The translations under genes were made by a program, and so were the position numbers. The notes beneath the pieces are model-generated. The model worked only from the letters and a program-made list of their open reading frames with translations, had not been told where the DNA came from and did not search any database. Positions 8,180 to 15,558 of a DNA stretch of 27,545 bases are shown one piece after another; position 1 is the stretch's first letter; every line of letters begins with the position of its first letter. Source of the DNA: Oscillospiraceae bacterium (lineage in GTDB: Bacteria; Bacillota; Clostridia; Oscillospirales; Ruminococcaceae); contig JAEDMB010000006.1 of the NCBI GenBank assembly GCA_016303235.1, positions 1-27,545 of the forward strand, read 5' to 3'.

Positions 8180-8965
8180 TTATAGAATATCCTTTTTTGT
8201 GTATTTCAGAACGGCAGTTAAAATTCCGAAAGCCGATATTAATATTCCTATGCATATTAAATTCATTTCAAGCCTTTCTTCCGAAATAATACTGCTTGAA
8301 TCGGCATATGCATAAGGAGTAATATATTTAAGAAAATCAGCCTTTTCAGTGATATTGCTGATAATATTCATAAAGTAAAATAAAACGGCAATTCCCAGAC
8401 CTGCTCCGACACTTCCCCGTATTATAAATGCCGAAATCCCGAAACAGATACATGCAATTTCTATCTGCATTATTATATATGCAGTATGCATAAGCAAAAA
8501 CGGACGCATTTCAAACGATTCCCCGATAATCAGAGATGATAAAAGAGCAGTTCCGATTATAACAATATTCATAAAAATAATCTGTGTCAGTACTGAAAGC
8601 AGTTTCTGCATAACTACTGATAAACGGCTTACGGGGTGAGTCAGCAGAAATTCGGCAGTATGTTCCTTTTCTTCAGCTGAAAGGGCGGATATTCCTATAA
8701 GTGCGGAAAAAAGTCCGCTACCTATTCCGAGAGTGTTTCCGCATTCGGTTTTGTAAAATCCCATAAGCTCTCCGAAATTAAGCTCATCAAGTCCGAATGC
8801 ACTTGAAAAACTTCCCATATTTGCAAATACATTGTTTAAACTTTCCATCTGACCTTTTGTTTCCGGAAATATAAGCACACACATCATAAGCATAAAGGAT
8901 ATTGCAAATGTCCATATGCACCACGCTTTGAATGACTGCTTAATCTCTTTAATGTAAACTGTCAT
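8180..8965 (-). CDS. ABC-2 type transporter permease
   Basis: In 261 residues there are about six hydrophobic segments (first near 14-32, last near 233-255) with a cytoplasmic EEKEHTAEFLLTHPVSR segment, the coupling region typical of ABC-2 exporters of the type paired with a single ATPase. The start ATG overlaps the stop of the ATPase gene by 4 nt (ATGA on the minus strand), so the two are translationally coupled. The substrate cannot be told from sequence; related systems export peptides or drugs, or act in envelope stress. The end of the gene is near the XRE gene on the same strand. Confidence 0.85.
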   Translation of the reverse strand: MTVYIKEIKQSFKAWCIWTFAISFMLMMCVLIFPETKGQMESLNNVFANMGSFSSAFGLDELNFGELMGFYKTECGNTLGIGSGLFSALIGISALSAEEKEHTAEFLLTHPVSRLSVVMQKLLSVLTQIIFMNIVIIGTALLSSLIIGESFEMRPFLLMHTAYIIMQIEIACICFGISAFIIRGSVGAGLGIAVLFYFMNIISNITEKADFLKYITPYAYADSSSIISEERLEMNLICIGILISAFGILTAVLKYTKKDIL

Positions 8966-9843
8966 ATTTCTGCACCGTCCTTTTCATAGTAATGCATAAA
9001 AATTTCTTCGAGACTCGGTTCAGTTATAGTGATGTCATTAAGCGGAAGTCTGCTTGCTGTTTCAAGAAGTTTTTTAATATCATCACTGTAAAGAAAGCTT
9101 ATGTAATCAGATGTTTTCTCAACTGATTTTGCATTTAAATTTTCAGGAAGTGAATTAATTCCGTGAATTGTTACACGCTTTGCATTTGTTCTTGAAAGAT
9201 TTTCAACGCTGTCTGTTGCTATAATTTTGCCGTCCTTTATAATTGCCGTCCTTGAACAGTTTTTCTGTATCTCGGAAAGAATATGCGAGGAAAGAAATAT
9301 TGTTGTACCCTCTGAATTAAGCTCTTTCAGAATATCAAAAAATTCCTTCTGCATAAGGGGGTCAAGTCCGCTTGTAGGTTCATCAAGTATGCAGAGACGT
9401 GGCTTATGCTGTACTGCACATACGATAGAAACTTTTTTTCTGTTGCCGAGTGAAAGCTCCTCAATACGTTTTCCGGTATCAAGTTCAAGCCTTTCGCAAA
9501 GCCTTTCCGATTCGGCGGAACAGTTCTTTTTACGCATTTTTGCGGAAAATTCTATAACTTCTCTAACTTTCATTCTGTTATAGAAAGTTGCTTCGGAGGG
9601 CATATATCCTATTTCGGAAAGTATTTCAGTTTTATGTGATGAAATATCCTTTCCGAAAATTTCAGCTTTTCCCGATGTCGGTGAAATAAGTCCGAGAAGT
9701 GTTCTTATAGTTGTCGACTTTCCCGCACCGTTAGGGCCTATAAATCCGAAAAATTCACCCTCATTTACTTTTAAGTTAAGATTGATAATTCCCCTTGATT
9801 TTCCGTAGCTTTTAGTAAGATTTTCTGTTTCGATTATGTACAC
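8962..9843 (-). CDS. ABC transporter ATP-binding protein (exporter type)
   Basis: This 293-residue ATPase powers the coupled permease. From the chosen start, Walker A GPNGAGKST is at 36-44, the signature is LSLGNRKKV, Walker B runs RLCILDEPTSGLDP, and the H-loop lies in LSSHILSEI. The C-terminal 80 residues are the extra domain usual in multidrug/bacitracin-type ABC-2 ATPases. I choose the GTG at 9843 because AGGAG (9852-9856) lies 8 nt upstream. The frame stays open to 9903, but that extension would run through the promoter and operator and encodes an atypical Cys-rich leader. Confidence 0.88.
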   Translation of the reverse strand: MYIIETENLTKSYGKSRGIINLNLKVNEGEFFGFIGPNGAGKSTTIRTLLGLISPTSGKAEIFGKDISSHKTEILSEIGYMPSEATFYNRMKVREVIEFSAKMRKKNCSAESERLCERLELDTGKRIEELSLGNRKKVSIVCAVQHKPRLCILDEPTSGLDPLMQKEFFDILKELNSEGTTIFLSSHILSEIQKNCSRTAIIKDGKIIATDSVENLSRTNAKRVTIHGINSLPENLNAKSVEKTSDYISFLYSDDIKKLLETASRLPLNDITITEPSLEEIFMHYYEKDGAEI

Positions 9844-9858
9844 AATGCAAGCTCCTTT

Positions 9859-9903
9859 CTGTATAATATAATATATTATACAGCAAAATGCACAAAAAGT
9901 CAA
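9859..9903 (-). promoter_or_regulatory. Sigma-A promoter of the ABC operon overlapped by a perfect 25-bp palindrome
   Basis: Minus strand: TTGACT (9898-9903), 17-nt spacer, TATAAT (9875-9880). A perfect inverted repeat with arms CTGTATAATATA and TATATTATACAG around one central base covers 9859-9883, so it contains the -10 and the start region. A dyad at that place is a typical repressor operator. GntR/YtrA-type regulators often control ABC-2 operons of this kind, but no such gene is visible here. Confidence 0.75.
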
Positions 9904-9932
9904 TGAATTTTAAAAAAATATTCAAAAAGCTA

Positions 9933-9989
9933 TTGACAGGTTAACGATTGTTCACTATAATATAATTACAAGGTGAACAGTTGTAAACC
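9933..9989 (+). promoter_or_regulatory. Sigma-A promoter and double operator of the methyltransferase-TetR operon
   Basis: Consensus promoter: TTGACA (9933-9938), 17-nt spacer, TATAAT (9956-9961). The spacer is one operator arm, GGTTAACGATTGTTCAC (9939-9955), and its inverted copy GTGAACAGTTGTAAACC (9973-9989) follows the -10. Fourteen of 17 positions match after reverse complementing. Each arm is itself a partial dyad, so either one large or two adjacent TetR sites frame the -10. The downstream gene carries the TetR domain, so autorepression is the natural reading. Confidence 0.8.
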
Positions 9990-10005
9990 GATAAAGGAGG
10001 TACTT

Positions 10006-11481
10006 ATGGAAAACAAATCAAGTATTACGGCTCTTATGTCGGCATTTGTCCGTGCATATCATAACGAAACCGAAGAAAATCCCGTTTTCAGAGACAGCAT
10101 TGCGAAAAGGCTTTTCACTGATGAAGAATATAATCAGATGAAAAACTATATCATAAGCGGAGCTGATTTCTTTTTTCCGTCACTTGATAAAAAATCCGCC
10201 GAACCCGAAAAAATTCTCAAAGCTGTGGTAAACACACAGCTTGCACCGACTCCCGTTGCACGTGCTGAATATTGCAGAAAACGTCTTGAAACTGAAATTC
10301 TTACAGGTGCAGAACAGTATGTTATTCTCGGTGCGGGATATGATACTTCCGCATTTATAAATTCCGGTCTTATGCATAAGCCTGAAATATTCGAGCTTGA
10401 CCGCCCTCTTACTCAGCAGGACAAGCTGAAACGTCTTTCACGTGCAGAAATTAAAATTCCTGATAATCTGCATTTTATTCCGTGTGATTTTTCCGTAGAT
10501 AGTCTGAAAGAAAAGCTTATTGATAACGGTTTTGATGTCACTAAAAAAACCTTTTTCAGCTGGCTTGGCGTAAGCTATTACCTTACAGATGACGAAATCA
10601 GAAAAATGTTTTCGGAAATATCGTCTTTTGTTTCCGAAGGCAGTACAATTGTATTCGACTATGCCGACAGCGGTCTTTTCAGTTCAGAAATAAAGCGTGT
10701 GAAAAATATGCTTTTAATGGCTAATGCAGGCGGTGAACCTATGAAATTCTGCTGTGATGAAATTTACCTCGCAAAGCTACTTGAGGATTACAATTTTCTG
10801 ATATATGAATCACTCACTCCCGATGAGATTGATTATCAGATTCTGAACGATTCCGATTTGACTGCTTTTGAAAATATTCACTATGCAACGGCAACTATTA
10901 AAAATACAGGTCATATCAATACAAAGGAAAAAATATTACAGACTTCACTCCGCCTCTTTGCAAGGAGGGGATTTGATTCCGTTTCAGTGCGTGACATTGC
11001 CGGAGAACTCGGAATTACACAGTCGGCACTCTATAAGCATTATAAAAACAAACAGGATATTTTCAACAGTATTATTCAGCGTATGGAACAGAATGATTCC
11101 GATAAATCAAAAAAATGCGGTGTTCCCGAAAATAAGGAGCATTATTCCGAAATCAATCCCGAAAGCTTTAAAAAATTTTCGCTTGAAATGTTCCGATACT
11201 GGACACAGGATTCCTTTGCAGTATCGTTCCGAAGAATGATTACTGTTGAACAGTACAGAAATTCTGAAATGTCAAAGCTTTACAGTCAGTATCTTTCAGC
11301 CGAACCTCTTAAATATACGGCTGATTTATTCCGTGAGATGAATATTTCAGACCCCGAAAGCAAAGCTCTGGAATTTTATTCCCCCATACTTATGCTGATT
11401 AACATGTACGATTCGGCTGATGATAAAAGCGAAATTTACAGAATTTTAAAAAATCACATTGAAAACTTTAATTTTGAATAA
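10006..11481 (+). CDS. LCM-type SAM methyltransferase fused to a TetR-family regulator
   Basis: This 491-residue two-domain protein starts at the ATG after AAAGGAGG (9993-10000). The in-frame GTG at 9973 is rejected because it lies inside the operator. Residues 1-295 match the leucine-carboxymethyltransferase-like (TIGR00027/PF04072) small-molecule methyltransferases: VILGAGYDTSAF at 106-117 (SAM binding), FELDRPLTQQDK, and TFFSWLGVSYYLTDDE. Residues 306-355 are a TetR HTH (ILQTSLRLFARRGFDSVSVR, then SALYKHYKNKQDIF), and 356-491 form a helical ligand-binding part. I infer that the enzyme senses or modifies a small molecule and represses its own operon. It is divergent from an ABC exporter and 15 nt ahead of a second methyltransferase. 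The substrate is unknown. Confidence 0.88.
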   Translation: MENKSSITALMSAFVRAYHNETEENPVFRDSIAKRLFTDEEYNQMKNYIISGADFFFPSLDKKSAEPEKILKAVVNTQLAPTPVARAEYCRKRLETEILTGAEQYVILGAGYDTSAFINSGLMHKPEIFELDRPLTQQDKLKRLSRAEIKIPDNLHFIPCDFSVDSLKEKLIDNGFDVTKKTFFSWLGVSYYLTDDEIRKMFSEISSFVSEGSTIVFDYADSGLFSSEIKRVKNMLLMANAGGEPMKFCCDEIYLAKLLEDYNFLIYESLTPDEIDYQILNDSDLTAFENIHYATATIKNTGHINTKEKILQTSLRLFARRGFDSVSVRDIAGELGITQSALYKHYKNKQDIFNSIIQRMEQNDSDKSKKCGVPENKEHYSEINPESFKKFSLEMFRYWTQDSFAVSFRRMITVEQYRNSEMSKLYSQYLSAEPLKYTADLFREMNISDPESKALEFYSPILMLINMYDSADDKSEIYRILKNHIENFNFE

Positions 11482-11496
11482 ACGGAGGTTTTTAAA

Positions 11497-12210
11497 ATGA
11501 AATACCCGAAAAGTCAGAAATACGATACACCAGATTTAATGTCAAAAATAATGGGTCCAAATCCCCTCAAGCTTACGGAAGAACTTCTCAATAATCATAA
11601 AATTCCCGAAAATTCAAAGGTTATGGATTTGGGAAGCGGTCAGGGACTTACTTCTGTTTTTATGGTCAGGGAATACGGCTTTACTGTCTATGCAACAGAC
11701 TTATGGAGCGACCCCGAAGAAAACCGAAAATTCTTTGACAGTCTTAACATTCCGAAAGAAAAAATTATTCCGGTGAAGGCAGATGCGGAAAATCTTCCCT
11801 TTGAAAATGAATTTTTTGATGCCGTTGTAAGCACGGATTCTTATAATTATTTCGGACGTGATGAAAATTATCTTGACAAATGCCTTTTGCCTTTCGTAAA
11901 AAAGGGCGGATATATCTATATTGCTGTTCCGGGAATGAAAAAGGACTGTCATAACAATATTCCGCCCGAACTTCTTCTCTCCTGGACTCCCGAACAGCTT
12001 GACCATATTCATGATGTAAATTACTGGAAAAATATCGTAAGCAAAAGCTCCGCTGAAATTGTTTCCGTATGCGAAATGAAAAGTAATGAGGAAGTCTGGG
12101 CGGACTGGCTAAAGCAGGATAACGAATATGCTGTCAATGACCGCAAAACTATGGAGGCTGGCGGTGGAAAATATCTTAATTTCATATCAATTGTACTGCG
12201 TAAAAAATAA
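11497..12210 (+). CDS. Class I SAM-dependent methyltransferase
   Basis: This 237-residue protein has motif I VMDLGSGQG at 42-50, an acidic motif II region (VYATDLWSD), a KADAENLPF loop and a motif IV-like FFDAVVSTDSYNYF, typical of UbiE/type 11 methyltransferases. An ACGGAGG site precedes the ATG, and the gene follows the methyltransferase-TetR gene by 15 nt, so the two are co-transcribed and probably share regulation. The target may be the same small molecule handled by the first enzyme or the divergent exporter, but nothing in the sequence fixes it. Confidence 0.85.
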   Translation: MKYPKSQKYDTPDLMSKIMGPNPLKLTEELLNNHKIPENSKVMDLGSGQGLTSVFMVREYGFTVYATDLWSDPEENRKFFDSLNIPKEKIIPVKADAENLPFENEFFDAVVSTDSYNYFGRDENYLDKCLLPFVKKGGYIYIAVPGMKKDCHNNIPPELLLSWTPEQLDHIHDVNYWKNIVSKSSAEIVSVCEMKSNEEVWADWLKQDNEYAVNDRKTMEAGGGKYLNFISIVLRKK

Positions 12211-12218
12211 TTTTAATA

Positions 12219-12248
12219 GGCGGATTCTTTCCGCCCGATTTTTTTAAT
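12219..12248 (+). terminator. Intrinsic terminator after the methyltransferase operon
   Basis: GGCGGA (12219-12224), a 5-nt loop and TCCGCC (12230-12235) form the stem, followed by CGATTTTTTT. It separates the methyltransferase operon from the dapF promoter. Confidence 0.8.
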
Positions 12249-12261
12249 TGCGATTTTTCTC

Positions 12262-12290
12262 TTGACACTTTAAAAATAAAATGGTATAAT
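12262..12290 (+). promoter_or_regulatory. Sigma-A promoter of dapF-dapL
   Basis: TTGACA (12262-12267), 17-nt spacer and TATAAT (12285-12290), preceded by TG plus one base (extended -10): close to ideal. The start would be near 12297, leaving a leader of about 30 nt with AAGGAGG. That is too short for a lysine riboswitch, so no leader control is seen. Confidence 0.88.
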
Positions 12291-12326
12291 ATAGTCGGTT
12301 TATAACTTGCAAGGAGGTTTTTTACA

Positions 12327-13205
12327 ATGAAGTTTTCTAAAATGCACGGTATCGGCAACGATTACATATATGTAAACTGCTTTGAGGAAACTGTCAGCGA
12401 ACCCGAAAAGGTTTCCGTTGTTGTAAGCAACAGAAGATTTGGAATAGGTTCTGACGGTCTTGTACTTATAATGCCCTCTGAAAAAGCGGATTTCCGTATG
12501 CGTATTTTCAATGCTGATGGCTCTGAAGCTATGATGTGCGGTAATGCTACAAGATGTATCGGAAAATATGTTTACGATATGGGACTTACTGACAAAACAG
12601 AAATTACTCTTGAAACAAATTCGGGAATAAAATATTTAACGCTTTTCGTAAGTGACGGAAAGGTAGAAAGCGTTAAGGTAGATATGGGAAAAGCTATTCT
12701 CAAGCCTGCTGATATTCCGGTAAAAAGCAATCTTGATATTTTCGTTTCACAGCCTGTAATGGTAAACGGCACAGAATACAAGCTCACATGCGTTTCAATG
12801 GGCAATCCGCATGCAGTTCTTTTCACTGAAAATATCGATTCTCTTGACCTCGAAAAAATCGGCTGTCACTTTGAAAATCATGAGATTTTCCCGAACAGAG
12901 TCAATACTGAATTTGTTGAGGTTATCGATAATCATACCCTTAAAATGCGTGTCTGGGAACGTGGAAGCGGTGAAACTTTTGCGTGCGGTACCGGTGCATG
13001 TGCTGTTGTTGTTGCATCTGTTCTTAACGGATTCTGCAATTACGATGAGGAAATACTCGTTCATCTGCGTGGCGGTGACCTCAGAATTACATATCAGAAA
13101 GACGGTACTGTTATGATGAACGGCCCTGCTACTTATGTATTTGAAGGAAATATTGATGACAAATTTTTATCAAAAGAAATGGAGAATGTAATATGCCGAC
13201 TTTAA
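12327..13205 (+). CDS. dapF: Diaminopimelate epimerase
   Basis: Converts LL-2,6-diaminopimelate to the meso form, for lysine and peptidoglycan. Diagnostic features in the 292 residues: N-terminal KMHGIGNDYI; FNADGSEAMMCGNATRC with catalytic Cys71; and ERGSGETFACGTGACAV with the second catalytic Cys220. Length is slightly above the usual 270-280. The 3' end overlaps the dapL start by 13 nt, so the two enzymes are translationally coupled, and the product of DapL is the substrate of DapF. It is expressed from the strong promoter at 12262. Confidence 0.97.
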   Translation: MKFSKMHGIGNDYIYVNCFEETVSEPEKVSVVVSNRRFGIGSDGLVLIMPSEKADFRMRIFNADGSEAMMCGNATRCIGKYVYDMGLTDKTEITLETNSGIKYLTLFVSDGKVESVKVDMGKAILKPADIPVKSNLDIFVSQPVMVNGTEYKLTCVSMGNPHAVLFTENIDSLDLEKIGCHFENHEIFPNRVNTEFVEVIDNHTLKMRVWERGSGETFACGTGACAVVVASVLNGFCNYDEEILVHLRGGDLRITYQKDGTVMMNGPATYVFEGNIDDKFLSKEMENVICRL

Positions 13206-14401
13206 ACGAAAATTTTCTGAAACTTGAAAAAAATTATCTTTTCATAAATATTGCAAAGAAAGTAAATGCTTTTCTTGCTGAAAATCCTGACGCTCCGCTT
13301 ATAAGAATGGGTATAGGAGACGTTACACTTCCGATAGCTCCCGTTGCTGTTGAGGCTATGAAAAAGGGTGCGGACGAAATGGGAGTCAAGGAAACATTCA
13401 AGGGCTATGAGGACAGCGGTGCAGGCTATGATTTTCTTAAAAATGCCGTTTCCGGATACTACAAGAGTTTCGGAGTCGATATTCTTCCGGAAGAAATACG
13501 CATAAATGACGGTGCAAAAAGCGACTGCGGAAATATCGTTGACATATTCGGCGACGACAATATAGTACTTGTTACTGACCCCGCATATCCTGTTTACGTT
13601 GATTCAAACAGAATGAACGGCAGAACTATTATTTTTGCGGATTCCAATGAGGAAAACGGATTTTTAGCTATGCCTGATGATAATGTCCACGCTGATTTGA
13701 TTTATCTCTGCTCACCTAATAACCCGACAGGTGCAGTATATACTAAGGAACAGCTCAGAATATGGATTGATTACGCTAAGAAAAACAATGCAGTTATTAT
13801 ATTCGATTCCGCTTATGAGGCATTCATTACTGACCCCGAACTCCCGAGAAGTATATTTGCCGTTGAGGGTGCGAGAGAATGTGCAATTGAAATGTGTTCT
13901 CTCTCCAAAACAGCAGGCTTTACCGGTATGAGATGCGGTTATACAGTTATCCCGAATGAGCTTAAAGTAAAGGCTTCTGACGGTACTGATGTAAGCATTT
14001 CACAGCTCTGGAGCAGACGTCAGGGAAGTAAATTCAACGGCGTTTCCTATCCGGTACAGTGTGCCGCTGCTGCTGTATTTACTGAAGAAGGTCTGAAACA
14101 GATTCACGAAAATATTGCTTACTATCAGGAAAATGCTAAAATTATTTCCTCAACTATGGACAAGCTCGGTGTCAAGTATACGGGCGGTATCAATTCACCA
14201 TATATATGGTTCAAGTGTCCGAACAATATGAACAGCTGGGATTTCTTCGACCTTATGCTTAATAAAATAGCTGTTGTAGGAACTCCGGGAGCTGGTTTCG
14301 GAAAGAACGGTGACGGCTGGTTCAGACTTACCGCTTTCGGCGACCGTGACAATACAATCGAGGCTATGAAACGCTTTGAAAAGCTTGTTTCCGAAATCTG
14401 A
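13193..14401 (+). CDS. dapL: LL-diaminopimelate aminotransferase
   Basis: PLP enzyme making LL-DAP in one step from tetrahydrodipicolinate, bypassing the succinylase/acetylase branches. The 402 residues match the family length of about 400-410. CSLSKTAGFTGMRCG includes the Schiff-base Lys239; GIGDVTLP, YLCSPNNPTG and DSAYEAF are family landmarks. The gene starts inside dapF (13-nt overlap). Presence of dapL next to dapF implies that this organism uses the aminotransferase pathway, as do many Clostridia, chlamydiae and plants. Confidence 0.97.
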   Translation: MPTLNENFLKLEKNYLFINIAKKVNAFLAENPDAPLIRMGIGDVTLPIAPVAVEAMKKGADEMGVKETFKGYEDSGAGYDFLKNAVSGYYKSFGVDILPEEIRINDGAKSDCGNIVDIFGDDNIVLVTDPAYPVYVDSNRMNGRTIIFADSNEENGFLAMPDDNVHADLIYLCSPNNPTGAVYTKEQLRIWIDYAKKNNAVIIFDSAYEAFITDPELPRSIFAVEGARECAIEMCSLSKTAGFTGMRCGYTVIPNELKVKASDGTDVSISQLWSRRQGSKFNGVSYPVQCAAAAVFTEEGLKQIHENIAYYQENAKIISSTMDKLGVKYTGGINSPYIWFKCPNNMNSWDFFDLMLNKIAVVGTPGAGFGKNGDGWFRLTAFGDRDNTIEAMKRFEKLVSEI

Positions 14402-14431
14402 TTTATTAAAAAATAACAGGAGGTGTCTTTT

Positions 14432-15271
14432 ATGAAATCAAAAATTTTTCCGCTTATTCTTTCGCTTATGATGATTTCTTCACCGGTTTTTTCCTTAACG
14501 TCATTTGCTGAAACACCTCCTGCCGAAATACAGACAACAGCAGATACTTCCGAAGAAACTTATACCGTTGCATTTCTTGATTTTGACGGAAATATAATGA
14601 ATACACAGGAGCTTAAAAGCGGTGAAGCTATTGATTATTCAAAGCCTGATACATCTTCTCTGAAATACAATGTCAATGCCTTTACTCAGAGAATGTTTTC
14701 CGACTGGGATATTCACCCCGAAACTGTAAGTCAGGATACGACAATACAGGCTCTTTATACCGAGGCTGTAATATCTCTTGACAGTATTCCCTCAAAGACT
14801 CTTTACAGCTTTGATGATACTGTTGTTGATTCCAATGGTCTGAAAGTAACTATAACAATATCGACTCAGACCAACATTTTTGACAGTGACGGCAACAGAG
14901 TTATGGAAGTCCAGCAGACTGATATTTCAAGCACCTGCACTCTTGCTCCGAATAACGTAAAGGAAGCTTTTAAAAATTCCGATTCCGCCGAAATAAAAAT
15001 CTATCCCATTTCGAGCAGTGTGCCTGTTGGCTCCTACACGATTAATCTTGACATTCTGAGGGGAGATGTAAATTCTGACGGAAAAATAGATTCCTCTGAT
15101 GCCTCCGCCGTTATACGTCATTATGCATCGTATTCAATCGGTGTTGATGACGGATTCACTGAACTTCAGAAACGCAAGGCAGACTTCAATTATGACGGTG
15201 TAGTCAATGCGTCCGATTCCTCTGCAATACTTAAATACTATGCAGATAATTCTTCGGGAAAAAATACATAA
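14432..15271 (+). CDS. Secreted dockerin-containing protein with Ig-like and repeat domains
   Basis: This 279-residue protein starts at the ATG after AGGAGG (14418-14423). Residues 1-29 are a signal peptide (basic start, hydrophobic core, FAET cleavage region). About 45-115 resembles a Listeria-Bacteroides/Flg_new-type repeat (TVAFLDFDGNI...DTTIQALYTE), and 120-207 a bacterial Ig-like domain (SIPSKTLYSF...PVGSYTINLDI). Residues 211-275 are a dockerin with two EF-hand-like calcium loops, DVNSDGKIDSSD and DFNYDGVVNASD. It has no catalytic domain, so it may be a small cohesin-bound surface or scaffold accessory protein. It lies 30 nt after dapL with no intervening promoter seen, which suggests read-through. 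Confidence 0.88.
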   Translation: MKSKIFPLILSLMMISSPVFSLTSFAETPPAEIQTTADTSEETYTVAFLDFDGNIMNTQELKSGEAIDYSKPDTSSLKYNVNAFTQRMFSDWDIHPETVSQDTTIQALYTEAVISLDSIPSKTLYSFDDTVVDSNGLKVTITISTQTNIFDSDGNRVMEVQQTDISSTCTLAPNNVKEAFKNSDSAEIKIYPISSSVPVGSYTINLDILRGDVNSDGKIDSSDASAVIRHYASYSIGVDDGFTELQKRKADFNYDGVVNASDSSAILKYYADNSSGKNT

Positions 15272-15337
15272 AAAATATATTGATTTTTCTGTTTTTTGTG
15301 CATAACGGATATTTTATATAATTATTTTATATTTTGC

Positions 15338-15366
15338 TTGACTTTCAGAATTTTATTATGTATAAT
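15338..15366 (+). promoter_or_regulatory. Sigma-A promoter upstream of the manganese riboswitch
   Basis: TTGACT (15338-15343), 17-nt spacer, TATAAT (15361-15366). Transcription would begin near 15373, just before the conserved riboswitch sequence. The 66 nt between the dockerin stop and this promoter are AT-rich and show no terminator I would trust. Confidence 0.8.
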
Positions 15367-15375
15367 AATACCATA

Positions 15376-15464
15376 ATAAAAGGGAGTAGCCGGCAGTGTT
15401 TCCGCTGTCTATGGTGCGTCATAACCGACTGGATTTTTTTCAGTCCGTATCATATATAAACGGC
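15376..15464 (+). ncRNA. Probable yybP-ykoY (Mn2+) riboswitch aptamer
   Basis: The leader holds the family signature AGGGAGTAG (15381-15389), a hairpin GGCAG/CTGTC (from 15392), the segment GTCATAACC, a hairpin GACTG/CAGTC spanning 15427-15445, and CGGC (15461-15464) able to close with GCCG (15389-15392). The layout fits the yybP-ykoY class, which binds Mn2+ and turns on manganese exporters. It directly precedes a terminator and a P-type cation ATPase, the same gene class that this riboswitch controls in Lactococcus lactis (yoaB). The exact pairing was judged by eye. Confidence 0.78.
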
Positions 15465-15520
15465 AAGACTTTTGTTAAAATCTTCTTTATTGGGAATGAT
15501 TTTAACAGAAGTCTTTTTTT
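15465..15520 (+). terminator. Riboswitch-controlled terminator
   Basis: AAGACTTTTGTTAAAATC (15465-15482) pairs with GATTTTAACAGAAGTCTT (15498-15515) in a long stem with one mismatched position, followed by a run of seven T. It starts right after the aptamer's closing CGGC, so metal binding could decide whether this hairpin forms. It ends 38 nt before the ATPase start. Confidence 0.87.
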
Positions 15521-15558
15521 ATTGCCCGCTGTCCCAAATCTATATTAAGGAGTTTAAA

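Noticed and set aside
9844..9903. 20-residue N-terminal extension of the ABC ATPase
   Set aside because: It crosses the promoter and palindrome; the GTG at 9843 has a proper ribosome site.
9973..10005. In-frame GTG start extending the methyltransferase-TetR protein by 11 residues
   Set aside because: It lies inside the operator repeat and has no ribosome site, while the ATG at 10006 has AAAGGAGG at good spacing.
12211..12326. Lysine riboswitch or T-box ahead of dapF
   Set aside because: The leader after the promoter is only about 30 nt; there is no room or signature for either.
15472..15558. N-terminal extension of the P-type ATPase
   Set aside because: It would translate the terminator hairpin; the ATG at 15559 has AAGGAG and matches the family start.
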